NCBI GenBank assembly: GCA_020091685.1
Contig: CM034601.1
Span: 6,222,429-6,286,428, forward strand
Length of the DNA: 64,000 bases
Source: Lutjanus erythropterus
Lineage: Eukaryota > Chordata > Actinopteri > Lutjaniformes > Lutjanidae
Reading direction: 5' to 3'
Shown: positions 25,701 through 38,461 of the stretch, one piece after another
How positions within the stretch are numbered: the stretch's first letter is position 1
Layout: each line of letters opens with the position of its first letter
Translations under genes and position numbers: made by a program
The notes under the pieces: model-generated
What the model was told of the DNA's origin: nothing
What the model saw: the letters and a program-made list of their open reading frames with translations, nothing else
The model's database searches: none

Positions 25701-26350
25701 CAGGCAGGAGACCTCAGCTTGGTCAACATAGGAATGACTACACTTATCATGAAATTTAGCTCAAAGCTAACGCTAAAGCTATCTCACCTGTGAATATTGA
25801 CTTCCACAAAAGTATGCATAGTACACAAATTTCAGACCGTTATATTCCTCCAACTTGGCAAACATGATATGACCACAAATAATACTGGAACTGCTTGAAA
25901 AGTTAATTCTATATAACAGCAAAGTTTACACTCTATAGTTCTCAAATTACTTTTTTTATTAAGTGTGGGAGGATGGAGAGAAATTGAGAAAATTTAATTA
26001 TTAAAATTTAGAAAAGAATCAACAAGCACTTGTGCAAAAATGGCAAGGTACTCTAGAAGAAATTAAATGTTCTTTTTTTTCTTATATTAAATCAGATTAA
26101 TTACCAAAGTTGCTAAGAGAAACAATTTTTCATGGGCATAATTTAACTCCAGTTGTTTTCTGTTTTGTTTATCTTGTGCACACAGAGACACGCATATGCA
26201 TACATTTGCAGGTGAGTGGCAGTGTATACAGCTCTGCCAGTGGTTTCACATTATTCCACTGACCTACAACACAATGAACCGACGCAGGCAGAAAAAAAGA
26301 TGACTGCAAGCTAGTAAAGAGCTAAAATGTTTTTTAAAAAAATAGTCTGT
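25701..26350. other. Unannotated AT-rich sequence
   Basis: No gene or recognised repeat. Confidence 0.45.
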
Positions 26351-26352
26351 TT

Positions 26353-26470
26353 GGCTGCAGGTAGCTCAGCTGGTGGAGTGTGCACACCATGTACACGGTT
26401 GTTTGCTGCGTGTCTTCACCCATAATCTCTCTCCCATTTCCTGTCTATCTAGAACTGCCAGCCAAAAAGA
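26353..26470 (+). mobile_element. tRNA-derived SINE-like fragment, internally deleted
   Basis: TAGCTCAGCTGG (26364-26375) is a perfect match to the pol III A-box pattern TRGYNNANNNGG, followed by GGAGTGTGCACACCATGTAC. The sequence then jumps to TTGCTGCGTGTC and CTCTCTCCCATTTCCTGTCT, the tail of a very common percomorph repeat. The B-box region between these halves is absent, so this is a deleted copy and not a tRNA gene. Confidence 0.68.
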
Positions 26471-28204
26471 AAAAAAACACTACAAGTACAACACTTTTCA
26501 TCATGACCTTGATGATAGACAATGCATTGTGGTAAATAACACTTAACTTTTTTAACAACACAGTACACCTTTAAGACACGGTAAAATGTCAGACTTTGTT
26601 TCAGCTACCCTCATTCTTTACAACTGAAAAGAATAACTGAACACAGCTTATCCTGCACTACTGACACTGATAATACTAGGCTATCAGTTAATATGATGCA
26701 TGCTAAAGTGTTAGCATGGAGCCACAGAGCCAGTAAGCACAGAAAAATACCTCTGAGACATCATGAAAAATCATAATCTGTATGTAAATCTATTAAAAAT
26801 ATTCTAATAACACAAGCCAGTATTATACAAATCTTAATGCTGATAAATGCACTGATTAGCAGACATTTTTACGCATATAAATTTCTTGTTCTGTTTCTGA
26901 CCTGCTGAACTCAGTTACATATGAAAACTAATTATTAATATGCACATTCATTTACCAAGGCACACCACAATCAGACTCGTGGTCATTGTAAATTTGCCAT
27001 GATGAAACATATTGTCGATATTGTAATCTCCTGCATCCGATGGACGATAGTGAAGGCACGTAAAAAGAATGACAGGTGTTAATTCTAATTGTGTTTAGTG
27101 AAACAGATGGGATGCAGATTTTACTATAAACTCGGAGGACGTGATATGTAAACAGACGTCTCTTTTCACTTTGCAAAAACACATCTGTTCATTATATTTA
27201 ATGTAGTTTTGAGGTTTAGAATTCCATCAGGACTTGCAGATATTTGCAGTAAAGGGTACAGATTGATGGCCACCTGTCCCATTCCAAGTGTTGACTCCAG
27301 AGACAATACTCATTACTAACATTAATGCATTCCCCCGAGCCTGATTAGTGACCAGACACAGGCACTAGTACAGTTACGCTATAAATGAACCTGTCAACAA
27401 TATCTGGGACTCTGTCTTGCCAACATCCCACACAAACATTCATGACCATATGTAACGCAAAATGACATCTCACAGAGCCCGCTGCCACACACTGAGGCCT
27501 GGAGAGGCAACAGCAGATTTTTCTGTTAAAAACAAAGCTGCAGTAGCAAAGACATCACACTCCAACCAAGTGGGACATCACGTCTTCGTCTTAGCCGTGA
27601 TCAAATGGGTGCGATCTTGTGATCTTGCTTTGACACGTCGGAGCAGCTATCTAGTTTACTCACTGGGGTTGAGTTGCTGCATTCCCACGAGGTGGGAGAA
27701 AGCGCCTGTCCAGCCCTTCCCTCCCTCCTGCAGTCCTTTGCCCGGCCCTCGCCTTTTTATAGCCCCACTTCTTTGACTTTTTTGTTCTCTCATCCATACA
27801 GCCTATTTCTTCACATTTACATCAGTCTCTTCTCTGAAGTTCGCTGCTCACTCATCCTCCGTCTCAGACTGCTGCCCTAGGGCCCCGAGGGTGGACCATT
27901 AACACAGGACTGGGGATTAAGGGACAGGCTTTCCCAGCTGAAGATCCTGGACAACCTGGACAACTCAGAGCACGGCCGCTGCACAACGCACTGGCTGCAT
28001 TAGCCTGACCTGGAAGCATGCATGACAAAAACAGACATGCAGATATGCAGGCAAGGTGCACACATAACCGAATTAGACCAATATAGCAGCCGGCCGCCTC
28101 TTCAGACGTATTATTCACTCGCTCAGTGATGACGTGGGTTTGTCAATTAATTCTCCATTTATGGCTAAAAATGTGTCTCAGAGTTTGCGCACTTGCATAC
28201 GTAC
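26471..28204. other. Unannotated sequence, partly GC-richer
   Basis: No gene supported. The stretch 27460-28110 is visibly richer in G+C than its surroundings and has a pyrimidine run near 27715-27730, but no exon structure is evident. Confidence 0.45.
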
Positions 28205-28285
28205 TAGGGCTGAGTGATATGGCTTATAAATAATATCTCAACATTAGTTAAAACTAGTTAAAATTATTAAAAGCTTAAACATCTA
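28205..28285 (+). repeat. hAT-like left-end fragment (same family as 16698)
   Basis: TAGGGCTGAGTGATATGGCT followed by TATAAATAATATCTCAA matches the left end of the element at 16698-17784. No matching right end follows before the next element starts at 28372. Confidence 0.55.
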
Positions 28286-28371
28286 AAGCTGTAAACCAAT
28301 TTACTGCAGAAGGAGTATGTAAAATAAATTTTGCTAGAATATTGATATAGTTTTACCTTAGTACAGTTTAG

Positions 28372-28525
28372 TAGGGCCGAGGAATATCAACAATATTTTT
28401 GACCAAATGCTTCAATATTGATATTTATTGATGTTGCAACAATATTATATTGATGACTATAGATGCTTTCACAAAATATAAACACTTAGACTTTTGATAA
28501 ATAATTATCAGCACAGCTATAGTGG
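28372..28525 (+). repeat. hAT-like MITE fragment with TAGGGCCG terminus
   Basis: TAGGGCCGAGGAATATC, TATTTTTGACCAAATGCTTC, GATGCTTTCACAAAATAT and TTTTGATAAATAATTATCAG match, in order, one end of a hAT MITE common in fish. It sits 167 bp after another hAT-type end. Confidence 0.55.
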
Positions 28526-28585
28526 TCTGTATCTGTATCAGCACATAAGTTGTCCAAAACGCGCCTTTATAAAAACCTTTTTTAT

Positions 28586-28972
28586 TTAAACGTACAATAT
28601 GTAAATTTGATGACGCAGTGAAGTAGAGTGGAATCATGGGAGTCGTTATCTTCACTTTTAAACATAGCTGATGAAAATCTACCTGACATAACTCAGGCTG
28701 AAACCATGTTCAAGGACAAGGTAATATTAAAATTTTATTCACATTATGTTCAGTCGTGTTTCACGACTTCCTTCCTTACTTTGATGGTGTAGCAACTAGC
28801 AGCTAGCTAGCAACAGCTGGCAGGAAACGCACCACTGCCTTGAATAAATTACAGGTCTCTCTGTGCTTGAAGATTGTTGGAAACATGTGGGATAATGTAA
28901 GTATATTAATGAACTATAACAGATGTGAAGCATTTTTCGATAATCTGGAAATGTTATATATTATAGCTTTAA
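28586..28972. mobile_element. TTAAA-bounded MITE, 387 bp
   Basis: The left end TTAAACGTACAATATGTAA and the reverse-complemented right end TTAAAGCTATAATATATAA agree at about 14 of 19 positions. The interior is noncoding. It lies just right of the hAT-like fragment at 28372. Confidence 0.6.
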
Positions 28973-29036
28973 CAGGACAGATTGTTTTTGTTTGTTAGCT
29001 TTAGAGGCAAAATTTTCTGTATATTTTATCCTTTTC

Positions 29037-29365
29037 CTTAAAGATAGTACAAGGAGTTTTTAACTGGTTATGAAACAGCCTCTAGCCTACATAAGTTAAT
29101 GAAAAATTCCTCAAAAAGACTGGCCATTTCTATGTAGTTGTTCTTAATACCTACCACTGGGTCAGATTCCCTGTGAAATCAGATGAAAGAAACCTGTGTT
29201 TATATTTCCCAGGGCAAAGTCAGTGAGTAGCACATTAGCTGGTTAAAATGAAGCAAGAGAACCTTTTTTTGTTTTTTGTTAAAGATCATTTTATTTTTGA
29301 TGTTATGTTTTGTAGTTATGGTGGAAAAACCACTGTTTTTGTCCACAGGGGCCTCCAAAATTCAT
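29037..29365 (-). repeat. Interspersed repeat, family C copy 2 (inverted)
   Basis: The reverse complement contains TTTTGGAGGCCCCTGTGGAC and TTTCATAACCAGTTAAAAAC. The first is shared with 2410-2745 and 54045-54330 and the second with 54300-54319, in the same order and spacing class. Its family terminus TTAAAGATAGTACAAGGAG is at 29038-29056. Confidence 0.65.
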
Positions 29366-29594
29366 AGTTATTTATAATTATTAAAAATAGCCGTGAAAGT
29401 TTACTGTTTCAGTGCTTTGATGTAATTTTGGAAAATAAAGGTTATAATTAAACTGTATTACATGTCTTATTATGTATTTTTGTTGCAAGTTTTAATCACT
29501 TTTGAGGGAACATTGCAAAAAAATGCAGGTTTATGCACACAGTCTATATTCTGTATATTATATTCTGCATAAAGAATATCAGATGATACAGAGA

Positions 29595-29712
29595 TTACAT
29601 TTTTTTTTTACTCCCTAATATCGGTATTGGCATCTGCTTCAAAAATTAATACAAAACCCTCCATACAGAGATATTGGGATCTGCTTTTATTCAAAGTATT
29701 ATCAGCCAACTC
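29595..29712 (+). repeat. hAT-like fragment with ATATCGGTATTGGCATC
   Basis: AATATCGGTATTGGCATCTG is the type of subterminal repeat found near hAT MITE ends. It may be the far side of the element starting at 28372, separated by the insertions between, but no terminus is intact. Confidence 0.35.
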
Positions 29713-31470
29713 ATAAATGTGCACAGCTCCTCACATGCTGCTGTGTGTGCAGATGCCCTTGGATGGTTCACCTTTAGGGTAACTCAGGAAGTGTAGTGCG
29801 AGAAGAGGAAGGTAGTCAGAGTCACGGTACGCCCGCAGGCAAACACACTCCCTGTCCCAATTTTTGTTTGTTTGTTTTATTCATTCCATCCACATTCAAA
29901 AATGGCTCTTTTTCCACCCTATATATCTATCTGTCCAACAGAGTATCTATCAAACGGTCTGATCCGGAGAGAAATCGTGTCATTCTGAGTTCAAGAGTGC
30001 ACAGCGCTGCGGTGAGGAAAGGAGACCTGGACAATGCATGTTTAGGCACTGGAAAGTGTTCTCAGGACGCTATCAAACCTGAGTGCAATTTCCATCTGGG
30101 TGGAAGACATAAGAGGCATGAGTATACAGTAAATGACTTAATATACAGAGCCAATTTCCCTAAAGGCAGGATAAATCCATATGTTCATTATAGATGTGGC
30201 CATTACAGTTTGACAAACCAACTCAAAGGGAAAAAAATAAAGATATATTTTACAAATAATCATTTTAAGTCACTGTTTGAAGGGTTGCTGAAAAAGAAAG
30301 AAAGTCCCGTTACTAATTTTGTTTTCCAGTCTGTGAGCTGGTACAATTTAGACTTTCCTTTACTGTAACTATGAAAACCCCAGTTTGTAATCAAGATGGT
30401 ATTTGCATTCAGAGTAGACCATACTTCCATGATTATTTCCCAGAACCAATCACTGGTTTGAAAATTACAAATGGGCGTTTTCAATTACATTACAGGACGT
30501 GATCACCATAATGTACTGCCCACTGTAGCATTAAAGCAAAAGTGTAAAAATAAATTTATCAAATAAGAAAATATGCACTGCGAATGTGCTTTTGCAGAGT
30601 AAACTGGAGCCAAGGTATTTGTGAACCTTTTGTAATGAAGGTCCATATTCTCTTTGTGAGGCTCCGTTATTCCTTTCTTGAAAACACAATACAGTTAGTT
30701 GGGGGTAGGCGGTAATCAAAGCATTCAACGGTGAAATTTCCTTCTCATTTGAGGACATAGTAACAATGGGCAGAAATTGTGACGTGGCTGTGTATTAAAC
30801 ACACTGTGGTGAGCAACATCTTCGGGGCGATTGGGTGGCTCCAAATCTGCCACTTCTAATTCTGTAGGACCTTGTTGTTTTCTGCTACAAGAGGAAAAAA
30901 GCAAGAGCTACTGTAAAAAAAAAAAAAAGGAAGCCCTGACAAAACCTTTTGCTGTACTGTTAATGCGGCTGCATTTAAAGAGCGTGGTGAGGTAAAAAAA
31001 AAAAAAAAAAAAAGTCTTAATGGATTATTTAACAGGACACATCCGCTCTGCATGGCTGCTCACCGGCTGTTACACAGCCTGCTTTTCTCCGGTGTTACTG
31101 CCAAGTGTCTCGGTGTGACAGCTGGCACACCTGATCTATCTGATTGGATTAGTGCAATCAGTGGGCAATGTGCTTAAAGCTAACCAGGGTGATGGTGGTG
31201 CAAGTGCTGGTGATATTGTTAGTCAGGTATGAAAAGAACTGGAAAACCTCCATGGCAGCACAGCTCCTTCTTGCGGTGTCACGCACCAAATTAAGTGCTC
31301 AAGTCTCTCCTTGAGTATCCAGGAGACTCAACATAAGCTGCATGTTAACGTTTGATGAATACTTGGTTTAATGGCTGGTTTGTCAGCCTGTGTGATGGGG
31401 ATGTAAGCATATATGGGCTACAGAGCTCCCCAGTCTGAATAGGGAAGCAAATGAGGGAGTGACTTAAACC
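29713..31470. other. Unannotated sequence with A-runs
   Basis: No gene supported. The longest open frame in the window (29796-30368, 190 codons) opens with GTG, contains no ATG at all and has no recognisable domain, so it is not called. A-runs of 14 and 20 bases lie at 30915-30928 and 30994-31013. Confidence 0.5.
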
Positions 31471-31482
31471 TGCATTCTTTCT
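31471..31482 (+). repeat. Target-site duplication, left copy
   Basis: TGCATTCTTTCT, repeated exactly at 31799-31810 on the other side of the SINE. Confidence 0.85.
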
Positions 31483-31798
31483 TCTTTTTTTTTTTAACCT
31501 TTATTTATTCAGGGTAGGCACAATGAGAGTGATGCTCTCTTCTGCAGGAACGCCCTGATCACTTTCACACCTGGAAGCTGCCCAGTACAACCAGTCTTAT
31601 CTGCCGGCTACAGAGCAGCTCCACTGGAGCAGTTGGGGTTAAGGGCCTCGCTCAAGGGCACCCCAGTGGTGGTAATGAGGAAGGGGCAAGTGCTGCCTTT
31701 CACTTTTCCCACACAGATTTATCCTGCCGGTTGGGGGATTGAACTGGCAACCTTCATGCTCACAAGCTCACTTCTCTAACCTTTAGGCTGCCCTGCAC
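31483..31798 (-). mobile_element. tRNA-derived SINE, apparently full length
   Basis: Read on the minus strand, a tRNA-like head comes first, with AGGTTAGAGAAGTGAGC in the A-box region and AGTTCAATCCC, which matches the B-box pattern GGTTCRANNCC at 10 of 11 positions. A body with CCTTGAGCGAGGCCCTTAAC follows, then a tail reading AATAAAGGTTAAAAAAA, seen on the plus strand as a T-run at 31487-31495. A perfect 12-bp target-site duplication flanks it, as expected for LINE-mediated retroposition. I recognise the body as a widespread percomorph repeat. It interrupts another repeat whose right half resumes at 31811. Confidence 0.85.
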
Positions 31799-31810
31799 TG
31801 CATTCTTTCT
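31799..31810 (+). repeat. Target-site duplication, right copy
   Basis: Second exact copy of the 12-bp direct repeat flanking the SINE. Confidence 0.85.
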
Positions 31811-31950
31811 AATGGGCAGCAGAGGGCGACTCCCCAGGTTGCAAAAAGAAGTTCAATTGTATGGAAGTCTATGAGTAAATGACCCAGCTTCTCACTTGAT
31901 GTATTCCCCCAGTAAACAGTTTCTTAATGAGTTTATGGTCTCAGTTGAAC
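31811..31950 (+). repeat. Older interspersed repeat interrupted by the SINE
   Basis: GCAGAGGGCGACTCCCCAGG, TTGCAAAAAGAAGTTCAATT, GGAAGTCTATGAG and AATGAGTTTATGGTCTCAG match a fish repeat from memory. Its left part would end at the duplicated target sequence before 31483. Confidence 0.55.
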
Positions 31951-33210
31951 GTTTTAAACATTTTTCTTACTATATGCTAGCTAGGGAATTTTAACAATTT
32001 CCTTTTCAATTTTGCAGTTTAATGTGTGGTGGACTTCTGACTTTATTGTTCACCTAGTTTTACTGTCCCACTGCACATTTTTTTAATCTTATAATAATGA
32101 TTATAATAATAATAGTTAATGTTAGCTGTCTAATATAAATCCTAACATATCTAACAAATGCTGCGTGATGTTGCTGAATGCTGAATTAAGACAGGAGAAC
32201 ACAAAACATTTGGTTGCAAAGGTTACCATGTGAAAAATAAATGGAAAAAAAGTTACGTCTTTGTGAAAACTTAGTGTCCATGTGGAGTGCTGGCCTCCAT
32301 TTGTATTATTTTTGTATTTATTTGAAAACCTTCACGCTGCCATACAACCTGGAGAAATTGTTGGGTTTTACAGCATTTTTTTAAACAAAGTAAGCTTGAT
32401 GTGTAAAACGTCATTAAATGCACACAATGCAAACAGTGTGTGTGTGTTTGTGTCATTATGGTAAATTACACAAGAATAATTGTTATACAACATATTATTA
32501 GGAAGACAGAAAGAAGGAAATAGAAAGAGGTGTAGCAATGGTATATCCTCTTCAGTTCCATCCTCTCATCCAAATTTGGTCACTTCTGGCTACAAAAAAC
32601 AAACATGACAATGGCCACAATGCCAAACAAAGTTAATACTACATGAATATGTGTAGTTCTTGACATAAAACAGTCTTAAAGGCTGATAAATCAAGTGCTC
32701 AACACAATCAGCACAACCGCACTAGTAGGAAGCGAGCCTGATGTTGCTATCAGCAAGTGCAATCAACCTTCTACCTGTAGCAATAAAACACAGGTAAACA
32801 CACTCTAAGTCTGAAGTGGAATAGTTATGCAGAAAATCAGCACTGACAGGAAGATAACATCTCAGCGTGCTGGAAGCAATTAGAACATAGTTTGTTTTTT
32901 TAATGGAGACAGACGGTTGGTAAAACAAGCAAGCAAATGAGCAAGAAGCAGTGATCCTGGGTTGGTCCAGGCAGGAGTCCCGCACTGGGTAACCATCTTC
33001 AGTACTACAGAGGGCATTTAAACAAAATCCTGTTTATTGAGATTCATGAATCATGACTTGGTGAAGATAAAAACATGATCTAATGGACTTTACTTGGAAC
33101 TGAACAATTTACAACTGCAATTGTAAACTACAGGCCTGTTTTTATTTTTTATTCTACCAATCATAATCACAAATAAACTCTATTTTTACTTTAATCTGGC
33201 GTACTCTCAA
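31951..33210. other. Unannotated sequence
   Basis: No gene or recognised repeat. ATAATAAT words near 32090-32115 and a short GTGTGTGTG stretch near 32436. Confidence 0.45.
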
Positions 33211-33497
33211 GGCTTGTTGCAGCTGTTTCTCAGTTAATCGATTAAAAGTTGTTTGTTTTAAAATGTCCAAAAATGGTCAAACTGTCAGTGCTTCCGAAAG
33301 CCTATGTGACGTCCTCAAATATCTTGTTGTCTTGTTGATATTCACTTAAGGAAAACAGAAATGATTCACATTTAAGAAGCTGAAACTAGAGAATTTGGAC
33401 TTTTTTTTCTTAAAAACTGAAAAACCAATTAAATGATTATCAACATAGTTGACAGCTAATTTAGTTATCAATTAATAATCAATCATTGCAGTTCGAG
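33211..33497 (+). mobile_element. hAT-type MITE, family Y copy 1
   Basis: Ends in TTGCAGCTG (33217) and ATTGCAGTTCGAG (33485), with AGTTAATCGATTAAAAG and AATTAATAATCAATC just inside. The interior words GTGACGTCCTCAAATATCTT, TTCACATTTAAGAAGCTGAA and CTTAAAAACTG match a common fish element. A truncated inverted copy lies at 41095-41301. Confidence 0.7.
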
Positions 33498-36400
33498 ATA
33501 AAACCTGCTACTTGCGGGCACTTAAAATATCTAAATATAATGTTATATTGAAAAATGAGCTCATTTATATTGTTTATTAAAGGCAATATTTTGGCAGTTT
33601 TCTATCAATTTGAGCAGATTTTGAGTAATTATTAGGCTGAAAAACATCAAACCAATCAGACACATGCTTATAATCTGTCACCTGGGTGCTATGTCTTTAA
33701 AGAGCCACGCCCTCACACACTGCACGCTGTTATTGGCACATCATTGCCCATCAGGCTGACAGCCAGAAGCATCCAGAACAAAATAAAAAGATTTTTTAAA
33801 AATACAGGCAGAGAGTCTCTGCAGATACAGACACCACCACACACATCTAGTAGCTCCTCAATGATGACTGACGATTTTTAGTCTACTCATTCTACCTTTA
33901 AGCTGACACATATTACGATTGTAGGCTATACTTGACATTTACTTAACAGTCATTAGGCAGATGTTCGTTTTGAAAGCACCGAACGATAAGCAGGCTACAT
34001 TTCAAGAGGATATTGAGGCTCGGTAATACAGCTGATTTACTGAAAACAGATGCATAGTTGGCCAGTTCTGGAAATAATGTCAAACTGCCAGTGAACTGAC
34101 AATGTTTTGATGTTAGTGTTGACAGCTCTGCACTCTAACTGCTTGTGCTAACTTTAATTTTAGCAGAAGCAGCTTCACACTCTGAATCCTGAAGGTCTCA
34201 GTTTGGAGTATTATAGTGATTAAGCTCAAAACAATTATATGATGTTTTTTTTTTTAAGTGTTAGATTCTAACAGCTCTGTTTACCAGCTGCTTGTCTTTT
34301 ACTCTCAACAGCTACTCAAGCCACCTGCAAGCTACCTGTTTTAAAGTGAAGTGGAGCAATCAACAAGATTGTTTATGTAGAAAACAAGTTACCACTCTGT
34401 TAGTCTTTAATGACTTCCACTCACTTCCATGTTTTCAACCGTCAGTGATGACACAGAGTGATAAATCATTTATACAGACACCAGCATGCAGAGATTGAGC
34501 ACAACATGACAAGGCAGCCAAGGTTTATTTTTTGATACGTCGGTAACTCACACAATTAATGTTAATTTGCATTAAAGGATTGCTGACAGTTATTATATCA
34601 GGTGCATTCGTAAATAATTGCTTCAACTTTTAAAGTTTGTTAAGACACTGCTAATTATGTAACTTAAAATTAAATACCTTAAGGCAACTGCACATTTTCA
34701 AATCATTGTCATGATACAAAAACAATTCATTGCTCTGCCTGAAGGATGCTGCACATTACAATTATACTGAGCTTCCATGACACTAAGTGGCAAAATTAAC
34801 ATTGTTGATGATTATCTTCAAAAATAATTCAACTGGGTTTGTCTACTTCTGGTGACAAAAGAGTGCTGCAGGGATGACAAACGCCACTTTTATGATTTTT
34901 GAAGTATAAATGATCATGATCGTGATTTCAGCGTCACCACCAAGTGGTCGGCATGATGACCACACGTGCCAATGCTCACGATTTTTCTGGGAGACTCCAG
35001 TTTTTCATTGCCCTCTCACGGTTTCCTCCCCGGGTCACTCTTCTCCCATATTTTTACCCATTTATGACAAGTTAACACACTTTTATTTTTCCTTCTTGTT
35101 ATCATAACCTGAAAAGTGTGCTGTCTCCAACCAGATAATAATAGAGCTACACCAAATATGAACAATATTTGCACTTGTTTTATTTGGCATGCACTTAATG
35201 CAGAAGAGAGCTACTCGTGCCTCACCCTCCTCAGTGAGTGACAAGAAAAAAGACAAATACTCGAGCAAATTTCAGATGTCTTTGAAAGAATAAGTCATAT
35301 TTTTTTGTAAAGTTTTAAAGGGAAGGGGAATGCATATTCTAAAATCTGCCAGAGGGAAAAATTATGCTATGAATTATGCTGTTGCAGTGTAATTATTATT
35401 TGTTATTTTATTCTTTAAAAGTCACCAGAATGCAGGAAACAAAGTTCCTGAAACTTGAGGACCCATTTTATGTCCTAGACAACCTCTGCAGTCTCATTTA
35501 TTTTTTAAAGATGTTTCAAAATTTTTCAAAATTTTTAGTGGGGTATTAACTGATATATTTTATGTCATAGAACAAAATGTGAAAATCTCTATAAAGCTGT
35601 GTTAACCACAGACTGTATTTCAGGCATCGAACCAAATGACCTGATAAAAACACACTGACGTTAAGATGAGGGACGTGCAGGTTAACTCATTTTCTGGGTT
35701 TTAGGACTCATTTCTGCAGCACTCTCTGACAAACCAGCAGTAGATGAGATTCATCTGACTGGTCTAAGTCTTTGCTGGAGGGGCCAATTCAAAGCTTTTA
35801 AGGTAATAAGCATAAAATATTAATGTGATATTAAAACAAGGAGTGTACTACTGTTCACTGTCTGTCAGTGTATTTGAGTGCTATCTTGCTAGCTGTTAAC
35901 TTACTTTTAATAAAATCAATGCACCATTTTATTCTCATCATCTAAACATGAATATACAAGTTTATTTTTAATTCAAGTTAATTAAACTTAAAATTTCTAG
36001 TGTTTATTCTCAGAACACTTCAGAATTTATAAACATGAGTTCTTCTGACTTTAAGTCTTTTGACTTGAAATAATGAGTTGAATGAATGTCCTGTGCAGAG
36101 TGCAATCAACTCAGTTCTTTACAGTCCAAAAGAAATGTGATCAACGTATTAGCAGACTTCCCAGCATGCATTTTTAGAGACTTAAAACTCTCCTGAGACC
36201 CTTCTCTTTTCTTTTTCGTTTGAAGAAAATACACCATGGAAATTTCCTGTGTGTCTGTAATACATTTAAAGAGAAGTCATGGTTGCTTGTTTTGAATAAA
36301 TTAAAACACTGTGAAAAATGATGAAGGCAAATTCAGTCCCTACTCCCTTACATTTAAGACGTAATAAAGTCGCTAGGAGCAGTTTCACATTTTGTCTTTG

Positions 36401-36500
36401 TGCCAATGCAGGAACAAAGTAGCTCCAACAGGAACAGCTGTGTGAAACGAAGAATGTAAAAGTAAGTCAAATTTGTTTGTAATTTTCATCAGTGTGACTG
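33498..36500. other. Unannotated AT-rich sequence
   Basis: No gene supported. 35940-36110 is rich in TTCAAGTTAATTAAACTTAA-type words and may be an old MITE, but I could not find its ends. Confidence 0.45.
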
Positions 36501-36516
36501 AAGAGTTTGGTTCAAC

Positions 36517-36648
36517 TTAAGCTTATTGAAAATGTTTTCTCAAGTACAACTAACAAATAACATCAAATTAATTTGACTGGAAAAGTTTATTTGTTTTGAA
36601 TCATTACAAAGTTACCTCAACTTGTCTTTTCAAATTCAGTAAGCTTAA
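36517..36648. repeat. Short inverted-repeat element
   Basis: TTAAGCTTATTGAA (36517-36530) faces TTCAGTAAGCTTAA (36635-36648), 14-base arms with one mismatch, spanning 132 bp. Surrounding CAACTTAA and CTCAACTTG words suggest a degraded foldback MITE. Confidence 0.5.
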
Positions 36649-38461
36649 TCAAAAAATTTTTTATAGTTCACTGTGTGTGCAATGTCAGAAAAATAGCTCA
36701 CAAAAAAAAAACACACAATGCCTCACTTGATATTTATGCATTTCTCACATCAAATATTAGGATTGGTGTAAAGGCAGTGGCAACAAATAACAGCAGAGTA
36801 AACATACAATAAACCACTGCCAGCTGTACACTAATTAACTCAGAATGAATCTTAAATGCATGATAATCACCCCAAACCTCCGATTTATCGCTTCGCAAGA
36901 TTTGCTTGGCGCCAACAAAGAGTAATGAGGTGGAATGACCTACTTTAATCAACACCTACAGCATGGGTGGCCTCTCAGAAATGAGAGACTGTACGGCAGA
37001 GAGAGTGACAGTAGCTTAATATAGCCGTCTACTGCTTCACAGTGCACCGAGGCCAGGTGCTTCAGTTCATCCACGTCCTCATGAATCTGACATTTCACTA
37101 AACTCAGTCATCTGAGTGTGTGAAGCTGACCTCTGGCCCTGGGGAATGACTGTATCTAATGATTCAATCTGTAAAGACTCCTGCTAAAACCAGTAATATT
37201 CTCTAGTCCAGTCTTTCCACATGTGGGCTGGAGTGAGCCCGGCTTGTAAACAGTGTTTTTAAGCTGCAGTCTTTTTTCGTTTGAAACACGGTCGTTCCAC
37301 AACAGTTGCTTTAATCATGTGCCAGTAGTTTGGTATGCGGGCAGTGCTCCTGTGCTGGCTCCTGGTTTGTTTTTCTCCATTCATACAATCTTACTTTAAA
37401 GCTGCTAAGGCACACAGCTTATGTGCATTCAGTTGTGATTCAATAAAATGTCAGAGGGTGATTTAGGACAGCTGCTCAGAGGTAATATTACTCTTTACAG
37501 AGAACCAGGCATAAGGTGCTTTGTTAAATGATGTGGCGATATATGCTCATACAGTCTTACATACCACCTACATTACATAGCACATGCCGTAGGAGGAGGA
37601 TCCTGCTGATGGCACTTTAACAGGCATCGTGATTTGTGATACATTATATGCATGAGCACACCTCCCTGGCTGGAGAGAAAACAAAGGGACTCCCATAGAC
37701 AACAAACAGCAGAAATCTGCGTGTTTATGCCAGAAAAACAACAAAGAAAAACACTGATCTGTATGTCCCGCAAGGCACCTGATGCCCATTCAGACCTGCA
37801 TAAAAAACAGGGGACATGGAGAGAGCAATGCAAAAAAAGTCCTTTTTTTTTCTTTCCCACAACATAAAATGAACATTATTTATCCACAGGGAGTGATAGG
37901 GTTTGCTGATCCATTACTTTGCCAGGTGTTGAAATGTGTGGCCTTGGAAACTCAATAATGGCCTGTATGATTATTTTTGGAGGAAAAGCTTCCCACCACC
38001 TCTATAAATTCTCACCAAACCTGAGCTAAAACTAAATACAGAGCCAATTGCAAAAAAGACAGCAAAAAAACAGCAAATCATTTTTGACTTGTATTCAACT
38101 GAATATAATACAAAGACAAGATATTTAATGTTCACACTGATAAACTTTATATTTTTTGGTAAATATAAACTCATTCTGAATTTGAGGCCTGCAACATGTT
38201 TCATGTTGAGATGTTGAGAGTTGAATTCAGAAAACACCTTTTGGTATTTTCCATAGGTAAGCAGCGATTTCCCATTGAGAAAAGAGTAGTGCATGTCCTC
38301 TTATCTGATGTAGAGTTCAGTGCAAGGAAACTAAAAAGGAAGAGTCTTTGCATTATATACCAACAGTCTATGCACTGCTTGTTGCCAGACTTTAGTGCCA
38401 GTTCTACTGGAGCTCATGGGAGACACAAGGAGAAGCACACTAAAACCTAACACATCTGCGT
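36649..38461. other. Unannotated, mostly unique sequence
   Basis: No gene supported. 36725-36960 has no repeat signature and several homeodomain-like TAATTA/ATTAA words, so it is a possible conserved noncoding element. Confidence 0.4.

Noticed and set aside
26353-26400. Possible tRNA gene with a perfect A box
   Set aside because: No B box or acceptor-stem pairing; the sequence jumps into a SINE-type tail, so it is a deleted SINE.
29796-30368. Longest open frame, 190 codons on the plus strand
   Set aside because: It opens with GTG, contains no ATG, and shows no domain, signal peptide or biased composition. In AT-rich vertebrate DNA one such frame in 64 kb is not surprising.
31730-31798. Possible tRNA gene on the minus strand (B-box match)
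   Set aside because: The head of a SINE flanked by target-site duplications, with a degraded A box and no cloverleaf evident.
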